Position numbers and translations under genes: made by a program. The notes under the pieces are model-generated. The model was not told the origin of the DNA and did no database searches. It saw only the letters and a program-made list of their open reading frames with translations. From Wenzhouxiangella sp. (lineage in GTDB: Bacteria > Pseudomonadota > Gammaproteobacteria > Xanthomonadales > Wenzhouxiangellaceae), in the NCBI GenBank assembly GCA_007135355.1, contig SLJA01000085.1:1-6186 (forward strand): a DNA stretch of 6,186 nucleotides. The letters run 5' to 3'. Shown here one piece after another: positions 1 through 5,376 of this stretch (position 1 is the first letter of the stretch; every line of letters starts with the position of its first letter).

Positions 1-327
1 ACCGCCATCATCAAGCCCTTCAAGCTCGACGACGTGCGCGATGCGCTCGGTGAGGTCGGCATTACCGGCATGACGGTTTCCGAGGTCAAGGGCTTCGGCC
101 GCCAGAAAGGGCATACCGAGCTGTATCGGGGCGCGGAGTACGTGGTTGATTTCCTGCCCAAACTCAAGCTCGAGATCGTCGTGCCCGACGAGCAGGTCGA
201 GCGCGTGGTCGAGACCATCGTCGAAACGGCCGCCTCGGGCCGCATCGGCGACGGCAAGATCTTCGTCTCCTCGATCGAGCGTGCCGTGCGCATCCGCACC
301 AACGAGGAGGGTGATGACGCGCTCTGA
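1..327 (+). CDS. glnB: Nitrogen regulatory protein PII, GlnB type (5' end missing)
   Basis: PII is a small trimeric cytoplasmic signal protein that binds ATP/ADP and 2-oxoglutarate and adjusts glutamine synthetase control (ATase, NtrB) to nitrogen and carbon status. The reading frame is open from base 1 and gives 108 residues; adding the four missing N-terminal residues gives the family's usual 112. In that numbering the T-loop holds Tyr51 in RGAEYVVDFLPK, the residue uridylylated by GlnD in proteobacteria. The B-loop GRIGDGK (84-90) with Lys90 and the C-terminal Arg101/Arg103 form the nucleotide site. Asp54 after the T-loop tyrosine and Thr43 match Escherichia coli GlnB, whereas GlnK has Asn54 and Ala43, so I call GlnB. 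No amtB follows, which also fits GlnB rather than GlnK. The promoter and start codon lie outside the window. Confidence 0.95.
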   Translation, partial: TAIIKPFKLDDVRDALGEVGITGMTVSEVKGFGRQKGHTELYRGAEYVVDFLPKLKLEIVVPDEQVERVVETIVETAASGRIGDGKIFVSSIERAVRIRTNEEGDDAL

Positions 328-372
328 CCCGCCGTGCTGCCATCATGGCCGCCGCAACCGCACAATCCTTGC

Positions 373-378
373 AAGGAG
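373..378 (+). promoter_or_regulatory. Ribosome binding site of the aminopeptidase gene
   Basis: AAGGAG lies ten bases before the ATG at 389. It decides the start: the open frame extends back to 146, but that part is only a shadow of glnB, while the ATG at 389 has this site and opens a lipoprotein signal peptide. The site overlaps a perfect ten-base palindrome, CCTTGCAAGG, at 367-376. No clear promoter is visible between glnB and this site. Confidence 0.8.
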
Positions 379-388
379 TCGTTCGCGC

Positions 389-2293
389 ATGAAGTCCCCG
401 TTTCGCATCGCCCTGGCGGCTCTGGTCAGCCTGGTAGTGGTCGCCTGTGACCGCGACGCGCCGCCGCAGGCGCTGACCCCCACGCCCGAACACCGGATTG
501 GCGTCGGTATTGATCCGCACAGCTTTGCCGAGTTTGATCGGGTGCGGATTCGGCATGTCAACCTGGATCTGGACGCCAACATGCGTGCCCGCACGCTGTC
601 CGGGCATGTGGTGCTGGACCTTGACCGGGTCGAGCCAGGTTTTCAGCGCCTGGTGCTGGACAGTCGCGATCTCGACATCCGCGATGTCAACGCCATCCGT
701 CCCGATGGGCGCTATTTGCCGGTGTCCTGGCGTTTCGGCGCCGACCACGGGCACCTCGGCCGGCCGCTGGTGATCGTGCTGCCGGCCGGCATCGAGCAGG
801 TGCGCATCGACTACGCCACCTCGCCCGAGGCCTTCGGCTTGCAGTGGCTGGACGGCGAGCAGACCTCGTCGGGCCGGCCGTTCATGTTTTCGCAGAGCCA
901 GCCGCATTACGCTCGCACCTGGGTGCCGCTGCAGGACACGCCGGCCGTGCGCTACACCTTCGAGGCCACCATCCGCAGCCCGCGCGACCTGATGGTGGTC
1001 ATGGGCGCGGCCGGCAACGCCTTCGAGCGCAACGACACCGGTGAATACCGCTTCGCGATGCCCGAGCCCATCCCGTCCTACCTGATGGCGATCGCCATCG
1101 GCGACCTGGTGTTTGAAGAGATCGGGCCGCGCACCGGCGTTTACGCCGAGCCGCAGTGGATCGAGCGCGCGGTGGCCGAGTTTGGCGTGCTCGAAGAGAT
1201 GCTGGAGATTGGCGAGAACCTGTACGGCGAGTATCGCTGGGGCCGCTACGACCTGCTGGTGCTGCCACCAAGCTTCCCCTTCGGCGGTATGGAAAACCCG
1301 CGCTTGTCCTTCATCACTCCGACCATCATTGCCGGCGACGGCAGCCTGCTGGCCCTGGTCGCCCACGAGCTGGCCCACTCCTGGTCCGGCAACCTGGTCA
1401 CCAACGCGGCCTGGCGCGACCTTTGGCTGAACGAGGGTTTCACGGTCTACTTCGAGGCCCGCATCATGGAGGCCCTGTACGGCAGCGAGATCCGCGACCA
1501 GCTCGCGCGCCTGTCCTGGGACGGCCTGCTGGAGAGCCTGGAGGGGCTGGACGAGCGCGACCGGATGCTGGTGCGCGACCTATTCGACCGCGACCCGGAG
1601 CAGGCCTTCATCCGCGTGCCTTACGACATGGGCCGCTTTTTTCTCGACTGGATCGAACACCGCGTCGGGCGCGAGACCTTTGATGCTTTCCTGCGCGCGT
1701 ATTTCGATCACTTCGCCTTCCAGTCGATCACCACCGAGGACTTTCTGGTCTACCTGGAAGAACACCTGATCGAACCCAGCGACGGCGCCCTGACCCGTGC
1801 CGAAGTCGACCAGTGGCTGTTCGTGCCGGGCATGCCGGAACTGGCCTGGGAAATCGAGCCGCAGTCCGATGCCTTCGTGAACGTGGACGACTGGCGCGAG
1901 CGCTGGCTGGCTGCTGAGGCGGAACTGGGGGACTTGCCGGTGGACGACTGGTCGGTGTTCCAGTGGCAGCACTTTCTGGTTGGCCTGGAAGGCCGGCTGG
2001 ATGCCGAGACGATGGCCGATATGGACGCACGCTTCGGCCTGGTCGAGCAGCAGAACTACGAGATCCTGTTCCTGTGGCTGATGCGCTCGATCGAGGCGCA
2101 GTACGCCCCCGGCATCGAGCGACTGGAGCGCTTCCTGCTGGAAGTGGGCCGCAACAAGTTCACCCGGCCGCTGTATGCGGCGCTGGCCGAGTCCGACTGG
2201 GGCCGGGACTGGGCGATCGAGGTGTTCGAGCGCGCGCGCCTGGGCTACCATCCTTTAACTCGACAGGCGGCCGAGCGCGCGCTGGGCATCTGA
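389..2293 (+). CDS. Lipoprotein M1 zinc aminopeptidase, leukotriene A4 hydrolase type
   Basis: Predicted zinc exopeptidase (634 residues) that removes N-terminal amino acids from peptides, anchored to the cell envelope. Residues 1-20 form a lipoprotein signal peptide with lipobox VVAC and Cys20 as the lipidated residue. The N-terminal beta domain follows to about 230, then the catalytic domain with GGMENP (299-304, substrate amino-terminus binding), zinc ligands His326, His330 and Glu349 in HELAH and NEGFT, catalytic base Glu327, and Tyr412 in VPYDMG, the equivalent of human LTA4H Tyr383. The C-terminal helical domain has GRNKFTRPLY with Arg588 and Lys590, equivalent to LTA4H Arg563/Lys565, which hold the peptide carboxylate. 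The length fits LTA4H-type enzymes (about 600-610) plus a signal peptide. The position of LTA4H Tyr378 is Phe407 here. Asp at +2 after the lipid cysteine could favour inner-membrane retention, though the rule is best proven in enterobacteria. It starts 61 bases after glnB on the same strand and might be cotranscribed. An epoxide hydrolase role is not supported; bacterial homologues act as aminopeptidases. Confidence 0.92.
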   Translation: MKSPFRIALAALVSLVVVACDRDAPPQALTPTPEHRIGVGIDPHSFAEFDRVRIRHVNLDLDANMRARTLSGHVVLDLDRVEPGFQRLVLDSRDLDIRDVNAIRPDGRYLPVSWRFGADHGHLGRPLVIVLPAGIEQVRIDYATSPEAFGLQWLDGEQTSSGRPFMFSQSQPHYARTWVPLQDTPAVRYTFEATIRSPRDLMVVMGAAGNAFERNDTGEYRFAMPEPIPSYLMAIAIGDLVFEEIGPRTGVYAEPQWIERAVAEFGVLEEMLEIGENLYGEYRWGRYDLLVLPPSFPFGGMENPRLSFITPTIIAGDGSLLALVAHELAHSWSGNLVTNAAWRDLWLNEGFTVYFEARIMEALYGSEIRDQLARLSWDGLLESLEGLDERDRMLVRDLFDRDPEQAFIRVPYDMGRFFLDWIEHRVGRETFDAFLRAYFDHFAFQSITTEDFLVYLEEHLIEPSDGALTRAEVDQWLFVPGMPELAWEIEPQSDAFVNVDDWRERWLAAEAELGDLPVDDWSVFQWQHFLVGLEGRLDAETMADMDARFGLVEQQNYEILFLWLMRSIEAQYAPGIERLERFLLEVGRNKFTRPLYAALAESDWGRDWAIEVFERARLGYHPLTRQAAERALGI

Positions 2294-2311
2294 GTACGGC
2301 AAGCGTCGGAC

Positions 2312-2335
2312 GTCGGCCGTGGAAGGCCGACCTAC
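2312..2335 (-). repeat. REP-like palindrome with GTAG tag (SMAG-like)
   Basis: A perfect seven-base stem, GTCGGCC (2312-2318) and GGCCGAC (2325-2331), encloses a six-base loop. On the minus strand the stem is preceded by GTAG (2335-2332). A GTAG tetranucleotide at the foot of an imperfect or perfect GC palindrome is the signature of REP elements mobilised or recognised by RAYT (TnpA_REP) transposases, including the SMAG repeats of Stenotrophomonas. It lies 18 bases past the aminopeptidase stop codon and could also act as a transcript 3' stabiliser. Only one copy is visible, so repeat status rests on motif resemblance. Confidence 0.6.
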
Positions 2336-2391
2336 CTCGGGGCGAGGGCGGAGAAGCGCGAATGCGTCGGGCTTGAATTTCGGCACGGGTG

Positions 2392-2422
2392 TTGATTCCA
2401 CCTGCCGGTGGCTCGTTATAAT
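2392..2422 (+). promoter_or_regulatory. Candidate sigma-70 promoter of sufT with dyad in spacer
   Basis: A perfect -10 box TATAAT (2417-2422) is preceded by TTGATT (2392-2397), four of six matches to the -35 consensus, with a 19-base spacer. Directly after the -35 box lies the dyad CCACC-TGCC-GGTGG (2398-2411). The expected transcription start is near 2429, giving a leader of about 38 bases before the sufT ATG at 2467. The promoter makes sufT independent of the upstream aminopeptidase gene. The long spacer plus dyad resembles operators of MerR-family activators, but no regulator is identified here. Confidence 0.65.
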
Positions 2423-2466
2423 GCAGGACCAAATTGATCCTGTTTCAAACCGGCCAGGTCCAGCGC

Positions 2467-3018
2467 ATGTTCAGCAACTCCTACACTCCGGCCCGCTTTG
2501 AGCGCAATTGCGAGGTCATCCTGGTGCCCGAGGGCACGGCGGTGGAACTGCCGGCCGGCACCAGTGGCTATATCACTCAGTCCCTGGGCGGCAGCTTCAC
2601 GATTTACGTCGACGGACGCTTGTTCCGTCTGGCCGGTGACGACGCCGACGCCATCGGCAAGGAGCCGCCGCCGTCACCGAAGCTGCCGGAAAACGCCAGC
2701 GACAAGGACGTCGAAGACCTGGTCTGGGCCCAGCTGCGCACCGTTTTCGACCCGGAGATTCCAATCAATGTGGTCGATCTCGGTCTGATTTACGAATGCA
2801 ATCTGAGCAAGCGCGATGATGCGCATCGCCAGGTCGACATCGCCATGACCCTGACTGCCCCGGGCTGCGGCATGGGGGACATCCTGGTCGCCGATGTGCG
2901 CGATCGCCTGAAGCTGATTCCCACCATCGACGAGGTCAACGTGGCGCTGACCTTCGACCCGCCATGGAGCCAGGCCATGATGTCCGAGGCCGCCCGGCTG
3001 GAAACCGGGATGTTCTGA
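2467..3018 (+). CDS. sufT: SufT, MIP18/DUF59-type iron-sulfur assembly factor
   Basis: SufT-family proteins help mature iron-sulfur proteins in the cytoplasm; the exact chemistry is not settled. The 183-residue product matches the family size. Residues 12-64 form the SufT-specific N-terminal part, recognised by GTAVELPAGT (23-32), ITQSLGGS (36-43) and the D-G-R and D-A-D-A-I-G positions at 49-64. From about 79 to 178 follows the MIP18 (DUF59) domain with DPEIPINVVDLGLIY starting at Asp95 and the conserved Cys134 in TAPGCGMG. An in-frame TTG at 2434 would add 11 residues, but the predicted transcript starts only about five bases before it, so the ATG at 2467 is preferred; its ribosome site is weak (AGG at 2456-2458). 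The gene stands alone here, away from sufBCDSE, with its own promoter. It converges with btuB. Confidence 0.92.
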   Translation: MFSNSYTPARFERNCEVILVPEGTAVELPAGTSGYITQSLGGSFTIYVDGRLFRLAGDDADAIGKEPPPSPKLPENASDKDVEDLVWAQLRTVFDPEIPINVVDLGLIYECNLSKRDDAHRQVDIAMTLTAPGCGMGDILVADVRDRLKLIPTIDEVNVALTFDPPWSQAMMSEAARLETGMF

Positions 3019-3020
3019 TC

Positions 3021-3171
3021 TCTCTGCAAAAGAGCATCACGCAGAGACCCAGAGGCGCAGAAATCGCAGAGAAAGAATGGGCTGCTTGGAGGCCCTTACT
3101 TTCTGGTCAGAGAAGTCCGTGAAAAAGAAGCTGTTCTCTCTGCGACCTTTGCGCCTCCGCGCCTCTGCGTG
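3021..3171. repeat. Long imperfect inverted repeat of GCAGAG-like units
   Basis: Two 35-base arms, 3038-3072 and 3137-3171, are inverted copies matching at 29 of 35 positions by eye, separated by 64 bases. Each arm is itself built of short units: GCAGAG-like words in the left arm begin at 3041, 3049, 3057 and 3066, a spacing of 8-9 bases. An outer TCTCTGC at 3021-3027 pairs with GCAGAGA at 3041-3047 as an alternative small hairpin. The element fills most of the gap between the convergent sufT and btuB genes. I recall similar CGCAGAG-type intergenic repeats from many unrelated bacterial genomes. It encodes no credible protein. Confidence 0.75.
3071..3103. terminator. Possible terminator hairpin between sufT and btuB
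   Basis: Inside the spacer of the long inverted repeat, 3071-3082 can pair with 3092-3103 at 10 of 12 positions around a nine-base loop, with a GGGC/GCCC core next to the loop. It lies 53 bases past the sufT stop and 108 bases past the btuB stop, so it could serve either direction. No clean T-run follows on either strand, so terminator function is only suggested. Confidence 0.3.
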
Positions 3172-3210
3172 AGGCGAAAGTGGAAGCAGCCAGCCGAAGC
3201 AGGCAGCGAC

Positions 3211-4989
3211 CTATCGCCGATAATTCAAGGCTACGAACAGCGCCCGGCCGGCCGCATTGAAGCCGAAGGCGGGCTCGTAGAAGCGGTCGCCGGCGTTTTC
3301 CAGGCGGCCTTCCAGGCGCAGCTGGTCGCTGAACTGCCAGCCGCCGCGCAGGTTGATCAGCGTGTAGGAGGGCAGCTCGACGCGGCCGACGTCGATCCGG
3401 TCTCCGACATAAAGCAGCTCCACGCCCAGCCAGTGGCCGCCGGCAAACAGGCGATCCAGGCTCAGCCCCGCCTTTTGCTGCGGCCGGCGCAGCAGCTCCA
3501 GCCCGCTGTCGCGATCCTCGGCATCCTGCCAGGTGAGCTGGGCCTGGCCGCGCCAGTTTTCAGCGCGCAGGCGATAGGCCAGTTCCGCGCCCTGGATGCG
3601 GGCACGACGGATGTTGATGGCCTGAAAGTCGACGCCGGCGAAGTCGATCAGCTCATCAATCCGCGTCTGGAACAGGCTCAACGACAGGCGAGCGCTGGGC
3701 GCCAGCTGCCAGTCGGCGCCGGCCTCCAGCGACACCGAGGTTTCCGGATCGAGACCGGGGTTGCCGGCGAACAGTCCGGAGAATCCGGGCGAGAACAGCT
3801 GGTTGAAGTTCGGCGCCCGGAACGCGCGGCCGATGGATGCAAATACCCGCCAGTCCTCGGCCGGGCGCCAGCCGGCGGCCAGGTTGCCGGTCAGGGCGTT
3901 GCCGAACAACTCGTCGCGGTCGGCGCGCAAGCTGAGCTCGTAGTCGAAGTCATTGACTCTGCCGTCCAGGCCGGTCCAGGCACCGAGGTTGTAGCGCGAG
4001 TCCGACCAGCTGCCGCGTGCGACCCCCGACTCTTGCCAGGCGTCCACGCCCAGCAGCCAGGCGGCGTGTTCACCGATCCGGTTCTCGCCGATCAGCCCTG
4101 CCTGGAGCCGCCGCGTGTTGTTCTCGCTGCGGCCGAAGGCGGTGAGGGTATCCAGGCGGTCGCGATACAGCGCGGTGCTGCCCGACCAGCGCCAGGCACC
4201 AACGGCATCCATCTGGTATTCCAGGCGGAGGGCATAGTTGGTCACGTCGGACACGCCTTGGTCAAACTCGATCTCGCCGTCAGCCAGGCGCGCGCTCCAG
4301 TCCAGAACGCCGGGCCCAAGCCGGCTGGCGCCGCCGGCGGCCGCGCTGAGCAGTTCCAGGCCGTCGTCGTCGGGGTCGAAAGCGAAACCGCGCTCGTTTT
4401 GCGCCGAGAAGCCGCCGACGCGCCGACCGGCAAGCATGAGCCCGGCCTGCTGCCCGCCGATCCCAGCGCTTAAAGCTCGGTCGCGATAGCGGCCGTAGCC
4501 GGCCCGGAGCCGGACGCCCTGCGGCTGCCGGGTGAAGATCTGGATCACGCCGCCGATGGCGTCCGAACCCCAGCGCGCCGCGCGCGGCCCGCGTACGATC
4601 TCGACGCGCTCGACCAGGGCCAGGTCGATCAGCTCCCAGGCAAAACCGCCGGTGCCGGCGGCAGCCACGCGCACCCCATCGATCAACACCAGCACGTGGT
4701 TGGAGTTCGAGCCGCGCATGAACAGACTGGTCTGGCCGCCGGGTCCGCCGGTGCGGACCACATCGACGCCTGCCTGCTGGCGCAGCAGCTCCAGCAAGTC
4801 CGGGGCCTGGGCCAGCTCGATGTCGTCACGCGTGATCACGCTGGTGCGGGCCAGCGCCTGGTCCAGCACCTGGCCGGTACGGCCGGCGGTGACAATGATG
4901 GTGTCGTCGACAGCCATGTCGGCCGCGACGGAAGAAACAGACAGAAGGGTGCCGGCCATGACCAGGCCGGTGAAGATACGTGCTTGCAT
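3211..4989 (-). CDS. btuB: TonB-dependent vitamin B12 receptor BtuB
   Basis: Outer-membrane beta-barrel that imports cobalamin into the periplasm using energy from TonB-ExbBD. The 592-residue precursor is close to E. coli BtuB (614). Residues 1-23 are a signal peptide ending SSVAA; the TonB box DTIIVTA is at 29-35, close to the DTLVVTA of E. coli BtuB. The plug domain runs from about 43 to 155, with SLFMRGSNSNHVLVLIDGVRV at 88-108 and VERVEIVRGPRAARWGSDAIGG at 126-147. The remainder is the barrel. An aspartate cluster DPDDDG (205-210) sits where BtuB has calcium-binding loops. The last strand has the usual ENAGDRFYEP and GRALFVALNY pattern but ends in Arg-Arg instead of the usual terminal aromatic residue. 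The cobalamin riboswitch upstream fixes the substrate assignment far better than barrel sequence alone. No btuCDF genes are visible. The ATG at 4989 has a good ribosome site eight bases upstream. Confidence 0.93.
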   Translation of the reverse strand: MQARIFTGLVMAGTLLSVSSVAADMAVDDTIIVTAGRTGQVLDQALARTSVITRDDIELAQAPDLLELLRQQAGVDVVRTGGPGGQTSLFMRGSNSNHVLVLIDGVRVAAAGTGGFAWELIDLALVERVEIVRGPRAARWGSDAIGGVIQIFTRQPQGVRLRAGYGRYRDRALSAGIGGQQAGLMLAGRRVGGFSAQNERGFAFDPDDDGLELLSAAAGGASRLGPGVLDWSARLADGEIEFDQGVSDVTNYALRLEYQMDAVGAWRWSGSTALYRDRLDTLTAFGRSENNTRRLQAGLIGENRIGEHAAWLLGVDAWQESGVARGSWSDSRYNLGAWTGLDGRVNDFDYELSLRADRDELFGNALTGNLAAGWRPAEDWRVFASIGRAFRAPNFNQLFSPGFSGLFAGNPGLDPETSVSLEAGADWQLAPSARLSLSLFQTRIDELIDFAGVDFQAINIRRARIQGAELAYRLRAENWRGQAQLTWQDAEDRDSGLELLRRPQQKAGLSLDRLFAGGHWLGVELLYVGDRIDVGRVELPSYTLINLRGGWQFSDQLRLEGRLENAGDRFYEPAFGFNAAGRALFVALNYRR

Positions 4990-4997
4990 TGTGTTGG

Positions 4998-5003
4998 CTC
5001 CTC
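4998..5003 (-). promoter_or_regulatory. btuB ribosome binding site
   Basis: GAGGAG on the minus strand, eight bases before the btuB ATG, is a strong Shine-Dalgarno sequence and supports the chosen start. Part of it lies in a hairpin with upstream leader sequence (5000-5034), the probable point of control by the riboswitch. Confidence 0.8.
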
Positions 5004-5034
5004 GCGCTCACCCGCGCATCGGCCGGATGCGAGG
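5000..5034 (-). promoter_or_regulatory. Possible SD-sequestering hairpin of btuB leader
   Basis: On the minus strand CCTCGC (5034-5029) is fully complementary to GCGAGG (5005-5000), whose last bases are part of the Shine-Dalgarno GAGGAG. Inside the loop CGCATC (5032-5027) can pair with GATGCG around a CGGCC loop; it shares bases with the outer stem, so the two either form a shortened combined structure or alternate. Translational shut-off of btuB by covering the ribosome site is the well-known mode of cobalamin riboswitches in gammaproteobacteria, which this hairpin would fit. No terminator T-run is present in this stretch, arguing against transcriptional control here. Confidence 0.5.
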
Positions 5035-5116
5035 TGTAGCGGGGAACGACGGGCGCAAGCTGGAGGCTGCAACCGGAGCACCCCGGTCGCCCACCGCAAC
5101 CCGGTAATCAGATCAA

Positions 5117-5322
5117 CGCAGGCCGGTCTCCTGACTCTCGGTGGCAAGCGCGGATTGATGGCCGACTTGCCGGGACCCGTTCCTTCCCCTGTTGCCAGAG
5201 TGGTTGTCTTGGACCCGCACCGATGGCGGCGCCATCGATACCGATTACAGTTGCGGGGGCAGCACCGGATTTTCACCGGTTTCCCGTTTCACCCCGTGCG
5301 TTTGAGCACCGGGGCACCTGCG
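5117..5322 (-). promoter_or_regulatory. Cobalamin riboswitch aptamer upstream of btuB
   Basis: The minus strand shows the conserved parts in the right order: GGGAAACCGGTGAAAATCCGG (about 5285-5265) with a P5 stem ACCGG/CCGGT, then CCCCGCAACTGTAATCGG (junction core), then a peripheral stem-loop CGATGGC/GCCATCG (5237-5221), and the 3' B12 box GCCACCGAGAGTCAGGAGACC ending near 5125. A closing P1 helix is visible: CGCAGG (5322-5317) pairs with CCTGCG (5122-5117), which sets the limits at about 206 bases. It binds a cobalamin (adenosyl- or another form not decidable by eye) and lowers expression of the btuB gene when B12 is plentiful. The aptamer ends 127 bases before the btuB ATG; that segment is the expression platform. 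Confidence 0.96.
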
Positions 5323-5339
5323 AACTTGTTGGGGATGAA

Positions 5340-5366
5340 CCCCGACCCTGAAAATCAGGGCCGGGG
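5340..5366 (-). terminator. Hairpin after fadE, possible terminator
   Basis: A near-perfect stem of 11 pairs with one A-C mismatch (CCCCG-a-CCCTGA on the plus strand, 5340-5351, and its partner 5355-5366) closes a three-base loop. It starts 10 bases past the fadE stop on the minus strand and ends 17 bases before the riboswitch P1 helix. It would separate fadE transcription from the btuB leader. Only TTCAT follows, not a proper T-run, so termination may be weak or the stem may mainly protect the fadE 3' end. Confidence 0.5.
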
Positions 5367-5368
5367 CG

Positions 5369-5374
5369 AGTATA
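5369..5374 (-). promoter_or_regulatory. Weak candidate -10 box for the btuB transcript
   Basis: TATACT on the minus strand matches five of six bases of the -10 consensus and lies just past the fadE stop codon, upstream of the riboswitch. No convincing -35 box is seen 16-18 bases upstream, and the predicted start would fall inside the hairpin at 5340-5366. The true btuB promoter may be elsewhere or need an activator. Confidence 0.25.
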
Positions 5375-5376
5375 GC

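Noticed and set aside
146..388. Upstream extension of the aminopeptidase frame overlapping glnB
   Set aside because: The extra residues are Arg/Ser/Pro-rich frame-shadow of glnB and would bury the lipoprotein signal peptide; the ATG at 389 has a good ribosome site.
164..1378. 404-codon open frame on the minus strand opposite glnB and the aminopeptidase gene
   Set aside because: Its translation shows no recognisable domain and is low in complexity (rich in His, Arg, Gln, Ala); it is an antisense shadow caused by GC-rich codon use of the real genes, whose motifs are intact.
1580..2251. 223-codon open frame on the minus strand opposite the aminopeptidase C-terminal domain
   Set aside because: Antisense shadow; the plus-strand frame has the conserved GRNKFTRPLY motif and normal composition.
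389..2293. Leukotriene A4 epoxide hydrolase activity for the M1 protein
   Set aside because: Sequence resemblance covers the shared peptidase machinery; the lipid epoxide activity is a vertebrate specialisation and nothing here supports it.
2434..2466. TTG start for sufT adding 11 residues
   Set aside because: The expected transcription start from the TATAAT box is only about five bases upstream, and the SufT family aligns well from the ATG at 2467.
3021..3171. CRISPR array suggested by short repeated GCAGAG words
   Set aside because: Units are 8-9 bases, abut each other without spacers, and the two groups are in inverted orientation; there are no cas genes.
3169..4473. 434-codon open frame on the plus strand opposite btuB
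   Set aside because: It starts inside the inverted repeat, has no ribosome site and no domain, and lies fully antisense to a well-supported TonB-dependent receptor.
4836..5276. 146-codon minus-strand open frame covering the btuB leader
   Set aside because: It overlaps the riboswitch aptamer and the btuB start in another frame and has no protein-like features; the conservation here is RNA structural.
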